A stretch of DNA of 64,000 nucleotides from Marinobacter alexandrii (GTDB taxonomy: Bacteria > Pseudomonadota > Gammaproteobacteria > Pseudomonadales > Oleiphilaceae), in assembly GCF_005871205.1 (NCBI RefSeq), contig NZ_SWKM01000011.1, positions 372,001 to 436,000 of the forward strand, read 5' to 3'. The notes below the pieces were generated by a model. It did not search any database. It was given only the letters and a program-made list of their open reading frames with translations, and was not told where the DNA came from. The position numbers and the translations under genes were made by a program. Shown one piece after another: positions 54,526 to 62,815 of the stretch. How positions within the stretch are numbered: the first letter of the stretch is position 1; each line of letters begins with the position of its first letter.

Positions 54526-55628
54526 TATTCAGACGCCTCCGTCGCTTGAGCAGCGTCTTCCTGAATCGCCACCGGCTGGCCAGCACGTAAGCGCAGCAGA
54601 CCTTTGGAAACGATGGTTTCGCCTTCTTCCAGGCCGGACAGAATGGCCACTTTGTTGTTCCGGGTCTCACCGGTCACTACGGTGCGGCGAGTGACTACCT
54701 GGGTGTCGTCATCGTTCTTGCCAATGACAAAGACGAAGTCGCCGTAGGTGTTGTAGGAGACGGCAGTACGGGGCACGGTGACCACTTCGTTGTCTTCCGG
54801 TTGGCGAGTCATGACGGTGGCAAACATGCCCGGACGAAGCAGTTGCTCTTCGTTGTCCAGTGTGGCGCGAATGCGCACAGTGCGGGTTTCCGGGTTGACC
54901 GAGGTATTGATGGCGGCCACGGTGCCCTTGAAATCGCGCTCGCGCACGGCCGCGACGGTTGCGACGACCGGGTAGCCGGTCTGCACGTCTGGCAGGTTTT
55001 TCTCCGACAGTGTGTAATCCACGTAAATCGGATCCAGCATGTTGATCTCAACAATCGGGGTGCCAGTGGCGATGTATTCACCGCGATCGACCATGCGGAT
55101 GCCGAGACGACCATCGAAGGGCGCGCGAATAATCTTCTTGCTCAGTTGAGCTTCGGCTTCATTGACTCGGGCCCGGGCAGCGTCGAAATTGGCTTTTGCC
55201 TCATCATATTGAGACTGGGATACAGCGCGCTTGGGAAGCAGGTCAGACACCCGCTTGAATTCCTGTTCGGCCAGCTGCGCCTCGGCGCGGCGGGTACGCA
55301 GTGCGGCTTGATCGATGGCGGAATCGATTCGAATCAACACATCGCCCTGCTTGACGGTGTCACCCGACTCGAAGTTGACGACTTCGATCACCCCGGGCAC
55401 CTCGTTAGCGACCTGAACGCCGTTGACCGCTTCGATGCTGCCCACTGCTTTGATCGCAGGTGTCCATTTTTCGATTTGGGCTTTAACGGCGGACACTTGC
55501 GCCGGTGGGCGGGGCTGACTCATCTGTTCTTGCATCTGGCCAAACTGGTAGAACTTGTAACCAAAAATGCCGCCAAGGACGACGCCTAGGAAGATGATAA
55601 CGATCACGAAGCGGGAGGCAGTGCGCAT
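54525..55628 (-). CDS. RND efflux periplasmic adaptor (MFP) subunit
   Basis: Protein of 367 aa from the ATG at 55628; a longer frame upstream to 55700 is not typical. One N-terminal membrane helix (FVIVIIFLGVVLGGIFGYKF) anchors it. The lipoyl half (VNFESGDTVKQGDVLIRID), the coiled hairpin (QLAEQEFKRVSDLLPKRAVSQSQYDEAKANFDAARARVNEAEAQLSKK, residues 118-165 or so) and the beta-barrel domain follow. It links pump and outer-membrane channel. The two genes share a base at 54525, typical of tight coupling. Confidence 0.92.
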   Translation of the reverse strand: MRTASRFVIVIIFLGVVLGGIFGYKFYQFGQMQEQMSQPRPPAQVSAVKAQIEKWTPAIKAVGSIEAVNGVQVANEVPGVIEVVNFESGDTVKQGDVLIRIDSAIDQAALRTRRAEAQLAEQEFKRVSDLLPKRAVSQSQYDEAKANFDAARARVNEAEAQLSKKIIRAPFDGRLGIRMVDRGEYIATGTPIVEINMLDPIYVDYTLSEKNLPDVQTGYPVVATVAAVRERDFKGTVAAINTSVNPETRTVRIRATLDNEEQLLRPGMFATVMTRQPEDNEVVTVPRTAVSYNTYGDFVFVIGKNDDDTQVVTRRTVVTGETRNNKVAILSGLEEGETIVSKGLLRLRAGQPVAIQEDAAQATEASE

Positions 55629-55870
55629 AATTCGGGTCCTGGGAATCGGGTTTGTTCTTTCGTCGGTGCAGCCGGAAAATATATGTTTTCTACAAAACAT
55701 AGCATCCTATAAAATTTGCAGGGTGATTGTCACCGGGTTGTCGGTATTTCTGCGTAGGGTTTGATGGCGCTTGTCGCCCCGGTGACGCTGCCGGCTGACA
55801 GGCAGGAAACTGGTATTGTCAGCGGAAGAAGTGACAGAATTACGACCATTCATTCGCTAAGGATCAACCC

Positions 55871-56413
55871 ATGCACTGGATTCTCGGTATCGCTCTGGCG
55901 GCTGCTGTCTTCGTCATTCTGAAGCAGTGGGGGGCGCTGTCGCCCGACAAGCGGAAAACCGCGATCTGGAAAGGCGTGCTGGTGGTTGGTGGCGCGCTGC
56001 TGCTGTTTCTGGTGCTGACGGGGCGAGTGCATGTGCTCACCGCGGCGGTGGCTGCGGTGATTCCCCTGCTTCGCAAGCTGCCGGCGCTGCTCAAATTCTT
56101 GCCCATGGTGAATCAGCATCTGGGCCGGGGTGACGGGAGAGGTGCTGGGCAGGGTTCTGGGGATGAACAGTACGAGCAGGGCTCGGGTCGTTCAGCCGCC
56201 CATGGGGGCATGTCGAAGCAAGAGGCCTGCGAAATTCTGGGCGTGGCCCGCGGTTGCGATGAACAGGAGATCGTCGCGGCGCACCGCCGTTTGATCCAGA
56301 AGCTGCATCCGGACCGCGGAGGCAATGATTATCTGGCGGCCAAGATTAACGAGGCAAAAGCCGTTCTACTTCGAGGCCGTTCCCGCGCCGACGCCGAAAG
56401 CCAAAGCAGTTGA
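55871..56413 (+). CDS. Membrane-anchored J-domain protein (DjlC/Tim14-like)
   Basis: Protein of 180 aa. Two N-terminal hydrophobic helices (about residues 1-18 and 38-65) precede a Gly/Ser-rich linker (about 85-112) and a C-terminal J-like domain with the HPD motif ([24 protein letters not shown]). Helix I reads [13 protein letters not shown]. It resembles bacterial DnaJ-domain proteins located in the inner membrane with the J domain C-terminal, as in Tim14/DjlA relatives. It probably stimulates DnaK. It stands alone on the plus strand, convergent with the next gene. Confidence 0.82.
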   Translation: MHWILGIALAAAVFVILKQWGALSPDKRKTAIWKGVLVVGGALLLFLVLTGRVHVLTAAVAAVIPLLRKLPALLKFLPMVNQHLGRGDGRGAGQGSGDEQYEQGSGRSAAHGGMSKQEACEILGVARGCDEQEIVAAHRRLIQKLHPDRGGNDYLAAKINEAKAVLLRGRSRADAESQSS

Positions 56414-56416
56414 CGG

Positions 56417-57229
56417 TTAGCGCAGAATGTCGACCTTGATCTCGAAGCTTCGGTTGTCGGAACGGCTACTGCTAACATTGTAAGTGATGCCAGAGCGCTC
56501 GGTGTCGGCAGAGGTGGAGGTGCTGCCCAGCGCCACCCATTCGCCCGGTTCCACTCGGCGAATGGTTACCACGGCCTCGGTTTCATAGCCGGGCAGGGCA
56601 GCCGGATCTTCCTCGAACGACACAATACTCACCTCAATTGCCCGGTCCGAAATAACCTGCGGGCTTACCAGGAAACCACTGCGAGTTTCGACCTGTTGGA
56701 GGATGGCAGCCGGGTTGCGTCCTCCCTGAACAGCAAACGGCAGGGTTCGGACCTGGCCGGAGGTAATGTGGGCCGACTGGCCATCCTGCACCACCAGGGT
56801 TCGGAGCTGGCTGTTGTTGGTACTGGTGACCTTGCGCTCAACGGTGACGTTGACCCGTTCCTCCGAACCTGAGACTCCGGCCCCGGAACGTTTTCCACCA
56901 ATATCCTGACGGGAGCGGACGGTGATGCGCAGCTGCGCCGGTGCCACATCCATGGTGTCGATCAGCATTCCGATTTCATCCAGCAAGGGCTGCTCGCCCC
57001 GAACGACTACCTGCTGGCCCCGCGCGGTCACGGTAACCGGGGCATTCTGGTAAAGCTCGCGGATCTGCTGGGCGACGTCGTCCGCGGGGCGGCTCTGCAA
57101 CTCGTAGACTCGCGCCTCAGTCTGGGCCAAGGCCGTGGCCGGCAGTAACGCCAGGCTCAGGAACAGGGCCAGGATACGGGGCAGATTAGCTGGACTGCAT
57201 CGGAGAAAATGAGGTTCTGTGAGTGTCAT
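56417..57229 (-). CDS. Secretin-N-domain-like exported protein
   Basis: Protein of 270 aa from the ATG at 57229; longer upstream frames run into the DAHP synthase leader region on the other strand and are not credible. A signal peptide (ILALFLSLALLPATALAQ) is followed by a short STN/secretin-N-like domain (VYELQSRPADDVAQQIRELYQNAPVTVTARGQQVVVRG, residues 40-80). The rest is a beta domain with several conserved-type repeats of (T/S)V. It lacks a secretin pore domain, so it may be a secretion or pilus accessory protein. The function is uncertain. Confidence 0.7.
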   Translation of the reverse strand: MTLTEPHFLRCSPANLPRILALFLSLALLPATALAQTEARVYELQSRPADDVAQQIRELYQNAPVTVTARGQQVVVRGEQPLLDEIGMLIDTMDVAPAQLRITVRSRQDIGGKRSGAGVSGSEERVNVTVERKVTSTNNSQLRTLVVQDGQSAHITSGQVRTLPFAVQGGRNPAAILQQVETRSGFLVSPQVISDRAIEVSIVSFEEDPAALPGYETEAVVTIRRVEPGEWVALGSTSTSADTERSGITYNVSSSRSDNRSFEIKVDILR

Positions 57230-57276
57230 GTCTGCTCCCGACCCTGCCGTCGACTGAAAAAGTCTGGACAACGGGG

Positions 57277-57306
57277 TTGCCAAGTTGAAAACCGGGGGTA
57301 TATATT
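57277..57306 (+). promoter_or_regulatory. Candidate promoter of the DAHP synthase leader
   Basis: TTGCCA (57277-57282) and TATATT (57301-57306) are spaced 18 bases apart and resemble a sigma70 promoter. Transcription would then begin close to the leader ATG at 57314, so either the leader is translated with almost no 5' untranslated region, or another promoter is used. Confidence is low. Confidence 0.4.
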
Positions 57307-57313
57307 GAAAAGC

Positions 57314-57451
57314 ATGAAGACCACACACGCGATCTGTCAATTGAATGTTCTGCAAGCTTTCGGTGAAAAATCGATAGCGGCGGTCGCTGCTGTGTTTTCT
57401 TGGTGGTTTGGATATGGCTTTTATTTTAGCCAGAGCCAGGGCCGCCCATAA
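57314..57451 (+). CDS. Aromatic leader peptide upstream of DAHP synthase
   Basis: A 45-aa frame beginning at ATG 57314 ends in a run reading Phe-Ser-Trp-Trp-Phe-Gly-Tyr-Gly-Phe-Tyr-Phe (residues 28-38), five Phe... four Phe, two Trp and two Tyr within eleven codons, then QSQGRP and the stop. DAHP synthase starts the pathway to all three aromatic amino acids, so a leader that senses all of them fits. It is followed by a pair of alternative hairpins ending in a strong terminator 65 bases further on. The start is not certain; no good ribosome site precedes it. Confidence 0.8.
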   Translation: MKTTHAICQLNVLQAFGEKSIAAVAAVFSWWFGYGFYFSQSQGRP

Positions 57452-57478
57452 GATCTTCATCGACCGAATAACGAGGAA

Positions 57479-57552
57479 GGCAGCCCGGCAGAAAACCCAG
57501 GCTGCCACCGGACTCAAAAAGCCCCGACTGGTAGCCCAGCCGGGGCTTTTTT
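57479..57552 (+). terminator. Attenuator hairpins of the DAHP synthase leader
   Basis: GGCAGCC (57479-57485) pairs with GGCTGCC (57500-57506). A second, stronger stem AAAAGCCCCG/CGGGGCTTTT (57517-57526 and 57541-57550) is followed by six T (57547-57552), a textbook intrinsic terminator. It lies 32 bases before the DAHP synthase ATG at 57584, so it must be overcome for expression. The upstream stem can act as pause or antiterminator element. Together with the aromatic leader this is a full transcription-attenuation module. Confidence 0.9.
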
Positions 57553-57583
57553 GATTCTGACACAGGGAAACGGGAACACTGAT

Positions 57584-58675
57584 ATGAACATGCCACCGAG
57601 TTCTGAGACGCTGACAAGTTCTGAAGCGTTGAATAGTACCGACGCACTGAGCCAGCCAGCCGCCGATACGGCAGTCAGTCAGCGCCAGGAAGTGGCTCTG
57701 CCCAGCGCTGCCGGTTTGCGCCAGCAGCTGCCGGTTTCGGCCAGCTTGGCGAGTCAGATCGCGGGGCAGCGCGAGGCCGTCCGAAAGATTCTGCGAGGCG
57801 AAGACGCCCGAACTCTGATCGTGATGGGACCTTGCTCCATCCACGATGAAGTGGCGGCCCTTGAGTACGGTGAGAAACTGAAGCGCCTGGCGGACGCGGT
57901 CAGTGACCGTTTCCTGATCGTGATGCGGGCCTACCTTGAAAAGCCGCGGACAACCGTGGGCTGGAAGGGCCTGTTGTACGATCCCGAGCGCACGGGGGCC
58001 GGCGATCTGAACGAGGGTCTGGTTCGTTCTCGCCGACTGCTGCTGAATCTGTCACAGATGGGATTGCCGCTGGCAACCGAGGCGCTCAGCCCCTTCGCCA
58101 TGGATTACCTGGGCGATCTGATCAGCTGGAGCGCCATTGGTGCCCGCACCACCGAGTCTCAGATTCATCGGGAACTGGTGAGCGGACTGCCGATGCCGGT
58201 GGGTTTCAAGAACGGAACCGACGGCGGTGTTGGTGTCGCCACCAACGCAATGCGGTCAGCTGCCCACCCACACCATCACATGGGAGTTTCAGACAGTGGT
58301 GTGCCGGTGATGATCACTACCCGGGGCAACCCGGATACTCATTTGGTACTGCGGGGTGGACGTGGAATCACCAATTACGATGCCGACAGCATAGCCGCCG
58401 CGGTGCAGGCCCTGGCTGGGGCCAACCTGTCCACCTCGATCATGGTGGATTGCAGCCACGACAATGCCCAGAAGCAGGCGGAGCGTCAGATCGACATCGC
58501 CCGTGAGGTAATGGCGCAGCGTGCGGCGGGTAACGACCACATCCGCGGCCTGATGCTGGAGAGTTTCCTGGAGCCGGGGCGCCAGGATGACAGCGATGAT
58601 CTGATCTTCGGCTGCTCGATTACAGATCCGTGCCTGGGCTGGAGCCAGACGGAGGCTCTGATCCGCTCACTGTAG
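57584..58675 (+). CDS. aroG: 3-deoxy-7-phosphoheptulonate (DAHP) synthase, class I
   Basis: Protein of 363 aa from the ATG at 57584 (E. coli AroG has 350). It joins phosphoenolpyruvate and erythrose-4-phosphate. Motifs: VMGPCSIHDE, YLEKPRTTVGWKGLLYDP, GIGARTT-like SAIGARTTESQ, and MVDCSHDNAQKQ. Which allosteric type (Phe, Tyr or Trp) cannot be read from sequence by eye, so the symbol is approximate. It is controlled by the attenuator before it. Its 3' end overlaps the convergent LysE-type gene by 56 bases. Confidence 0.93.
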   Translation: MNMPPSSETLTSSEALNSTDALSQPAADTAVSQRQEVALPSAAGLRQQLPVSASLASQIAGQREAVRKILRGEDARTLIVMGPCSIHDEVAALEYGEKLKRLADAVSDRFLIVMRAYLEKPRTTVGWKGLLYDPERTGAGDLNEGLVRSRRLLLNLSQMGLPLATEALSPFAMDYLGDLISWSAIGARTTESQIHRELVSGLPMPVGFKNGTDGGVGVATNAMRSAAHPHHHMGVSDSGVPVMITTRGNPDTHLVLRGGRGITNYDADSIAAAVQALAGANLSTSIMVDCSHDNAQKQAERQIDIAREVMAQRAAGNDHIRGLMLESFLEPGRQDDSDDLIFGCSITDPCLGWSQTEALIRSL

Positions 58676-59291
58676 ACAGTAACAGCTGGCCGGCCAGTAA
58701 CAGCAGCACGCCGCCCATCATGCGGTCGAGCCAGTGGCCGAACCGGTTAAAGCCCCGGCGGACACGGGGCAGGGTGAAGAACACCGCGACGAGGGCAAAC
58801 CACAAGGCGGTGGCAACGGCCATGTAGAGGCCGTAACCTGCTTGCAGGGCAACCGGGGTGTCCGGGCTGATCACCACGGAGAACAGGGAAACAAAGAACA
58901 GGGTAGCCTTGGGGTTCAGGGCATTGGTCAAAAAGCCCAGACGCAGGGCAGCCAGGCCCGATTGAGGGGGGCCAGGTTCAGCGTTGACGTGGATGCCTCC
59001 GGCGCGCGAACGCAGGCATTGGATCGCAATCCAGGTCAGGTACAGGGCACCGACCACTTTCAGGACGCTGAACAGCCACACCGATTGCTGGATAATCAGG
59101 CCGATACCCAGCAGTGAATAAGCCACGTGCACCAAGATGCCCAATCCGATACCCACCGCAGTCAACAGGGCATGATGTCGGCTCTGGCTGAGCGCCTGCC
59201 TGAGCATAATGGCAAAATCCGGACCCGGACTGGCCACCGCCAGAAGATGCACAAGGGCTACGGTCAGAAATTCAGGCCAAAAATTGTACAC
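58620..59291 (-). CDS. LysE/RhtB-family amino acid exporter
   Basis: Protein of 223 aa with six hydrophobic segments and the LysE-family start (LAVASPGPDFAIMLRQALSQSRHHALLTAVGIGLGILVH, residues 17-55). The substrate is not known; relatives export Lys, Thr, homoserine or other amino acids. The last 56 bases overlap the end of the DAHP synthase gene on the opposite strand, so the C-terminal tail (GSEPPSGSSPGTDL) encoded there is probably dispensable. Aromatic export would be an attractive guess but unsupported. Confidence 0.86.
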   Translation of the reverse strand: MYNFWPEFLTVALVHLLAVASPGPDFAIMLRQALSQSRHHALLTAVGIGLGILVHVAYSLLGIGLIIQQSVWLFSVLKVVGALYLTWIAIQCLRSRAGGIHVNAEPGPPQSGLAALRLGFLTNALNPKATLFFVSLFSVVISPDTPVALQAGYGLYMAVATALWFALVAVFFTLPRVRRGFNRFGHWLDRMMGGVLLLLAGQLLLSTVSGSEPPSGSSPGTDL

Positions 59292-59507
59292 GTTTCAATC
59301 CCTCGATCCTGTTAATTGCAATTAGTTGCAAAAGGTTGCAAGCGCCCCAGCTTAAGTCAATTTTCTGGGAATTTCCCCTTGCTCATAACCGTCTAGCTCA
59401 CGGGCGATCCGATCTGCTGGTTTCAGCCTATACCCTATACTGTTGATTGCATAAGGCCCTGCCAGCACGTTATTTCGACGTCAAGACGGTTGCAAGGAGA
59501 GGTTTGT

Positions 59508-60962
59508 ATGGAAAAGCGAGAGGTGGATGTTGCCATTATCGGGGTCGGCACCGCCGGGATGGTCGCCTACCAGCGTGTCCGCAAAGCCACTGACAAGGTG
59601 GTGCTGATTGAGGCAAACCGGTACGGGACTACTTGTGCCCGGGTCGGCTGCATGCCCAGTAAACTGCTGATTGCTGCGGCGGACAATGCCCATCACATGG
59701 CCACGGGGCCACTGTTTGGCATTTCAGCCGGTGGCATCAACATTGATGGCAAGGCGGTGATGAAGCGGGTTCGTCAGGAGCGGGATCGCTTTGTTGGCTC
59801 GGTGGTGGAGTCAGTGGACAAATTTCCCGACCACCACCGCATGTTCGGACACGCCCGGTTTGCCGGGCCGAAGCGGTTGATGGTTGAGGGCACCAACGGA
59901 GACGTCCGGGAGGTGCACGCCGAACGGATCATTATTGCTACTGGGTCCCGCCCCAATATCCCCGGTTTTCTCAAGGAAGCGAAAGACCGCCTTGTGGTCA
60001 ACGACGACCTGTTCGAATGGCAGGACCTGCCGGAGTCTGTTGCGGTGTTTGGTCCCGGCGTCATCGGCCTGGAACTGGGTCAGGCCCTGAGCCGCCTGGG
60101 TGTGCGAGTTCGAATGTTTGGCGCGGGAGGGTCGGTAGGGCCGATCCGTGATGAGTCGATTCGCCAGTGCGCCCTCGATACGTTCAACCGGGAGTTCCCG
60201 CTCAACCCCGAGGCGGATGTAAAGCAGGTGGAACGCACTGAGAGCGGCGTCCGGATTACCTTTCAGGATGACGATCAGGGAGAGGTGTCCGAGACCTTCG
60301 ATTACCTCCTGGCTGCGACTGGTCGGCGCCCCAATGTTGATGGCCTGGACATCCTGAACGCTGAAATTGAGCTGGATGACAAAGGCATGCCGCTGTTTGA
60401 TCCGTACACCCTTCGTTGCGGCGATAGCCACATCTTTATTGCCGGCGATGCCAACAACACTCTGCCTTTGTTGCACGAGGCGGCCGACGAGGGCCGCATT
60501 GCCGGTGACAACGCGGGGGCCTACCCGGAGGTCCTGGCGGGCTTGCGCCGGACGCCCCTGGCGGTGGTGTTTACCGACCCGCAGATTGCTGCGGTGGGTC
60601 TCACCATCGACGAGGTGGACGAGCGCTGCAAGGGCCGCTTTGCTGTTGGCGAGGTGTCGTTTGAGGATCAGGGCCGCAGTCGGGTGATCGGCAAGAATGT
60701 TGGCCTGTTGCGGGTCTATGGTGAGCACGGCTCTGGGTTGTTCATGGGCGCCGAGATGTTCGGGCCGGCAGCCGAGCACATCGCACACTTGTTGGCCTGG
60801 TCGGCCCAGCATCGAATGACCGTCAGTGAGATGCTTGAGATGCCGTTTTATCACCCGGTCATTGAAGAAGGTTTGCGTACGGCCTTGAAACAACTGAATC
60901 GAAACCTCAGTAAGGGTCCTGAGCCGGCAGAAGGTTGTACCGATTGTGGCCCCGGTGTTTAG
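59508..60962 (+). CDS. Dihydrolipoyl dehydrogenase-like flavoprotein
   Basis: Protein of 484 aa from the ATG at 59508, with an AGGAGAGG ribosome site. FAD-binding GVGTAG (residues 12-17), redox cysteines Cys43 and Cys48 (TCARVGCMPSK), NAD-binding GPGVIGLELGQAL near 185, and the active-site MPFYHPVIEEGL with His and Glu near residue 447 are present. It stands alone, away from the 2-oxoacid dehydrogenase genes. It probably acts as dihydrolipoamide dehydrogenase or a related disulfide reductase; the ending CTDCGPGV adds two more cysteines. Confidence 0.87.
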   Translation: MEKREVDVAIIGVGTAGMVAYQRVRKATDKVVLIEANRYGTTCARVGCMPSKLLIAAADNAHHMATGPLFGISAGGINIDGKAVMKRVRQERDRFVGSVVESVDKFPDHHRMFGHARFAGPKRLMVEGTNGDVREVHAERIIIATGSRPNIPGFLKEAKDRLVVNDDLFEWQDLPESVAVFGPGVIGLELGQALSRLGVRVRMFGAGGSVGPIRDESIRQCALDTFNREFPLNPEADVKQVERTESGVRITFQDDDQGEVSETFDYLLAATGRRPNVDGLDILNAEIELDDKGMPLFDPYTLRCGDSHIFIAGDANNTLPLLHEAADEGRIAGDNAGAYPEVLAGLRRTPLAVVFTDPQIAAVGLTIDEVDERCKGRFAVGEVSFEDQGRSRVIGKNVGLLRVYGEHGSGLFMGAEMFGPAAEHIAHLLAWSAQHRMTVSEMLEMPFYHPVIEEGLRTALKQLNRNLSKGPEPAEGCTDCGPGV

Positions 60963-61129
60963 GGGGCGGTCGTTGTAGGTGACTTAGTGATTTGTTGAAT
61001 TCTATGACGACGGATTGATTAATAATCTGGCGCTATCGATAGAATTGACGAATTCTACTTCTGCGCCGTCTGTTCTGTGGCTTAGGATGACGGATATATT
61101 CAATTGAGTTAACGTCAAGGAGACACGCA

Positions 61130-61603
61130 ATGGGTAAGAACTTTATTGGTCTGGATACGGAAAAAACTGTGCAGTTGGCAGATTCGTTGAACGATCTGCT
61201 GTCCAATTATCAGATTTTCTACATGAACGTGCGCGGCTATCACTGGAACATCAAGGGTGACAATTTTTTCGAGCTGCACGTGAAGTTTGAGGAACTGTAC
61301 GACGACCTTCTGTTGAAGATTGACGAAATTGCCGAGCGGGTGCTCACTCTCGGTCATCGTCCGGCCCATTCCTACAGCACCTATATCGAGAAATCCGAGG
61401 TGCAGGAAAAGAAGGACGTCTCTGATGGCCGTGAAGCGATGGAAAACATCGTGGAAAGCTTTGCCAAGCTGATTGGTAAGCAGCGTGATCTGTTGAGCCT
61501 GGCGAGCGATTCCGACGACGAAGGCACCGCAGCATTGATGAGTGACTATATCTCACAGCAGGAAAAAACCGTGTGGATGTATCGGAGCTATCTGGGACAC
61601 TAA
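61130..61603 (+). CDS. dps: Dps-like DNA-binding ferritin
   Basis: Protein of 157 aa. Ferroxidase residues are in the pattern HWNIKGDNFFELHVKFEELYDDLLLKIDEIAERVLTLG, with His, Asp and Glu in place. It stores iron, removes peroxide and protects DNA in starvation. The Lys-rich N-terminal tail of E. coli Dps is short here (GKNFIGLDTEKT), as in non-DNA-binding relatives. The upstream region contains CTATCGATAG (61033-61042), a possible regulator site. A strong terminator follows the gene. Confidence 0.9.
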   Translation: MGKNFIGLDTEKTVQLADSLNDLLSNYQIFYMNVRGYHWNIKGDNFFELHVKFEELYDDLLLKIDEIAERVLTLGHRPAHSYSTYIEKSEVQEKKDVSDGREAMENIVESFAKLIGKQRDLLSLASDSDDEGTAALMSDYISQQEKTVWMYRSYLGH

Positions 61604-61625
61604 TCCCGATAGAGTTCCAGAAGAA

Positions 61626-61649
61626 GGGCGGCAAATGCCGCCCTTTTTT
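61626..61649 (+). terminator. Intrinsic terminator after dps
   Basis: GGGCGGC (61626-61632) and GCCGCCC (61637-61643) pair around AAAT, followed by six T (61644-61649). A textbook terminator 23 bases after the dps stop. The reverse strand gives a stem followed by less T, so it mainly serves dps. Confidence 0.92.
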
Positions 61650-61687
61650 GTGCCCGGTATATTGCCCAGTACTGTGCCCGAATGATG

Positions 61688-62815
61688 TCAGACAGCGGCT
61701 TCAAGCGGCGGAACCTGCTGATGCAGGAACCACTTTTCGGTCACTACCTTCCGGGTAAACCAGTGGGAGCGCATCAGCGTGGTCGCCAGCGGGGTCTTGA
61801 TCCAGTCGGGCACCTGCCAGCTTTGCTCCAGTTCGGTGGCCCGGGTGCCGAAGCGTTCGGCGATGGCATCGCCGTAGAGCTGCAGTGACGATGCCGAATA
61901 ATCCTGCGCATCGCGGATAACATCGGCCGCCATCAGGGCGGATTCAATTGCCGGCCGGATGCCTTCGCCACTCTGGGTGTAGGCCAATCCGGCGGAATCG
62001 CCAATCAGCAGAATGCCATCGTCGACCAATGGCCGTTCGGCGTGGGCATAGAGCAGATAGGCATGGCCTTTAAACCGGCCAGGCAGGTCGGAGGGAATGC
62101 GGCCGGTGTCTTTCATGTCCTGGACAAAGGCTTCCAGATGCTCAGTCAGCCGATGGTTGTCTTCCCGGCCCAGGCCAATGTTCAGGTAATTCTCCTTGCG
62201 GAACACCCAGGCATAGCCCTTGAGGTCGCGGCAAAACCAGAGTTCCGGGGTGTCACCCCGAGCTTGGCAGCTTTGCGCCTGCTCCGTTGTCATTTCGAAC
62301 TCGACCTCTTTAGCGGCAACGATGGTTTCATGGCTGCCGGGGCCCTCGCCCAGTAATTGTGCCACCGGGCAGAAATGGCCACCGGCACCGATGATCAGCG
62401 GCGCTTCCCAGGTGCCGTTGACCTGCCAGTTGCCGCCCTCCCGTTTGATGCTTTTCACGGGTGTGGAGAGCATCTTTGGGGCGGTCACCCGGTCCAGCAG
62501 GTAGGTGTCAAACTCGCACCGGCGAATGCCATAACTGACCACGTCGCCATGGTCGTTTTCCACCGGTGACTGGCCCATCATACCGATGCGGAAGCGTCGG
62601 ATGGGTTGCAGGGTTCGGCCATGACTGTAGTCGTCGCGATCGATGTTCAGGGTGTTCATCACTGCCGGCGTAACCCAGCCGGCGCAGGTCTTGTCCCGCG
62701 GGAAATCCTGTTTGTCGATCAGCAGTATGTGTTTGCCACTGTCCTGCAGGCTTTGGGCCAGGGTGGAGCCTGCAGGGCCGGCGCCAACGATGATCAGGTC
62801 GTAGTAATCCATCAC
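61688..62815 (-). CDS. FAD-dependent oxidoreductase, geranylgeranyl reductase family
   Basis: Protein of 375 aa with the Rossmann start YDLIIVGAGPAGSTLAQSL (residues 5-23), DKTCAGWVTPAVM near 46, and the second FAD motif GDSAGLAYTQSGEGIRPAIESALMA near 300, which is typical of GGR-type flavoproteins. Members saturate double bonds of isoprenoid or lipid chains, or act in cofactor synthesis. Its ATG overlaps the end of the methyltransferase by 4 bases, so the two enzymes are made together. A role in lipid saturation or methylation is inferred from this pairing. Confidence 0.8.
   Translation of the reverse strand: MMDYYDLIIVGAGPAGSTLAQSLQDSGKHILLIDKQDFPRDKTCAGWVTPAVMNTLNIDRDDYSHGRTLQPIRRFRIGMMGQSPVENDHGDVVSYGIRRCEFDTYLLDRVTAPKMLSTPVKSIKREGGNWQVNGTWEAPLIIGAGGHFCPVAQLLGEGPGSHETIVAAKEVEFEMTTEQAQSCQARGDTPELWFCRDLKGYAWVFRKENYLNIGLGREDNHRLTEHLEAFVQDMKDTGRIPSDLPGRFKGHAYLLYAHAERPLVDDGILLIGDSAGLAYTQSGEGIRPAIESALMAADVIRDAQDYSASSLQLYGDAIAERFGTRATELEQSWQVPDWIKTPLATTLMRSHWFTRKVVTEKWFLHQQVPPLEAAV

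Noticed and set aside
61033..61042. CTATCGATAG palindrome upstream of dps as OxyR site
   Set aside because: Only one short palindrome; the longer spaced OxyR pattern is not met, so no regulator is assigned.
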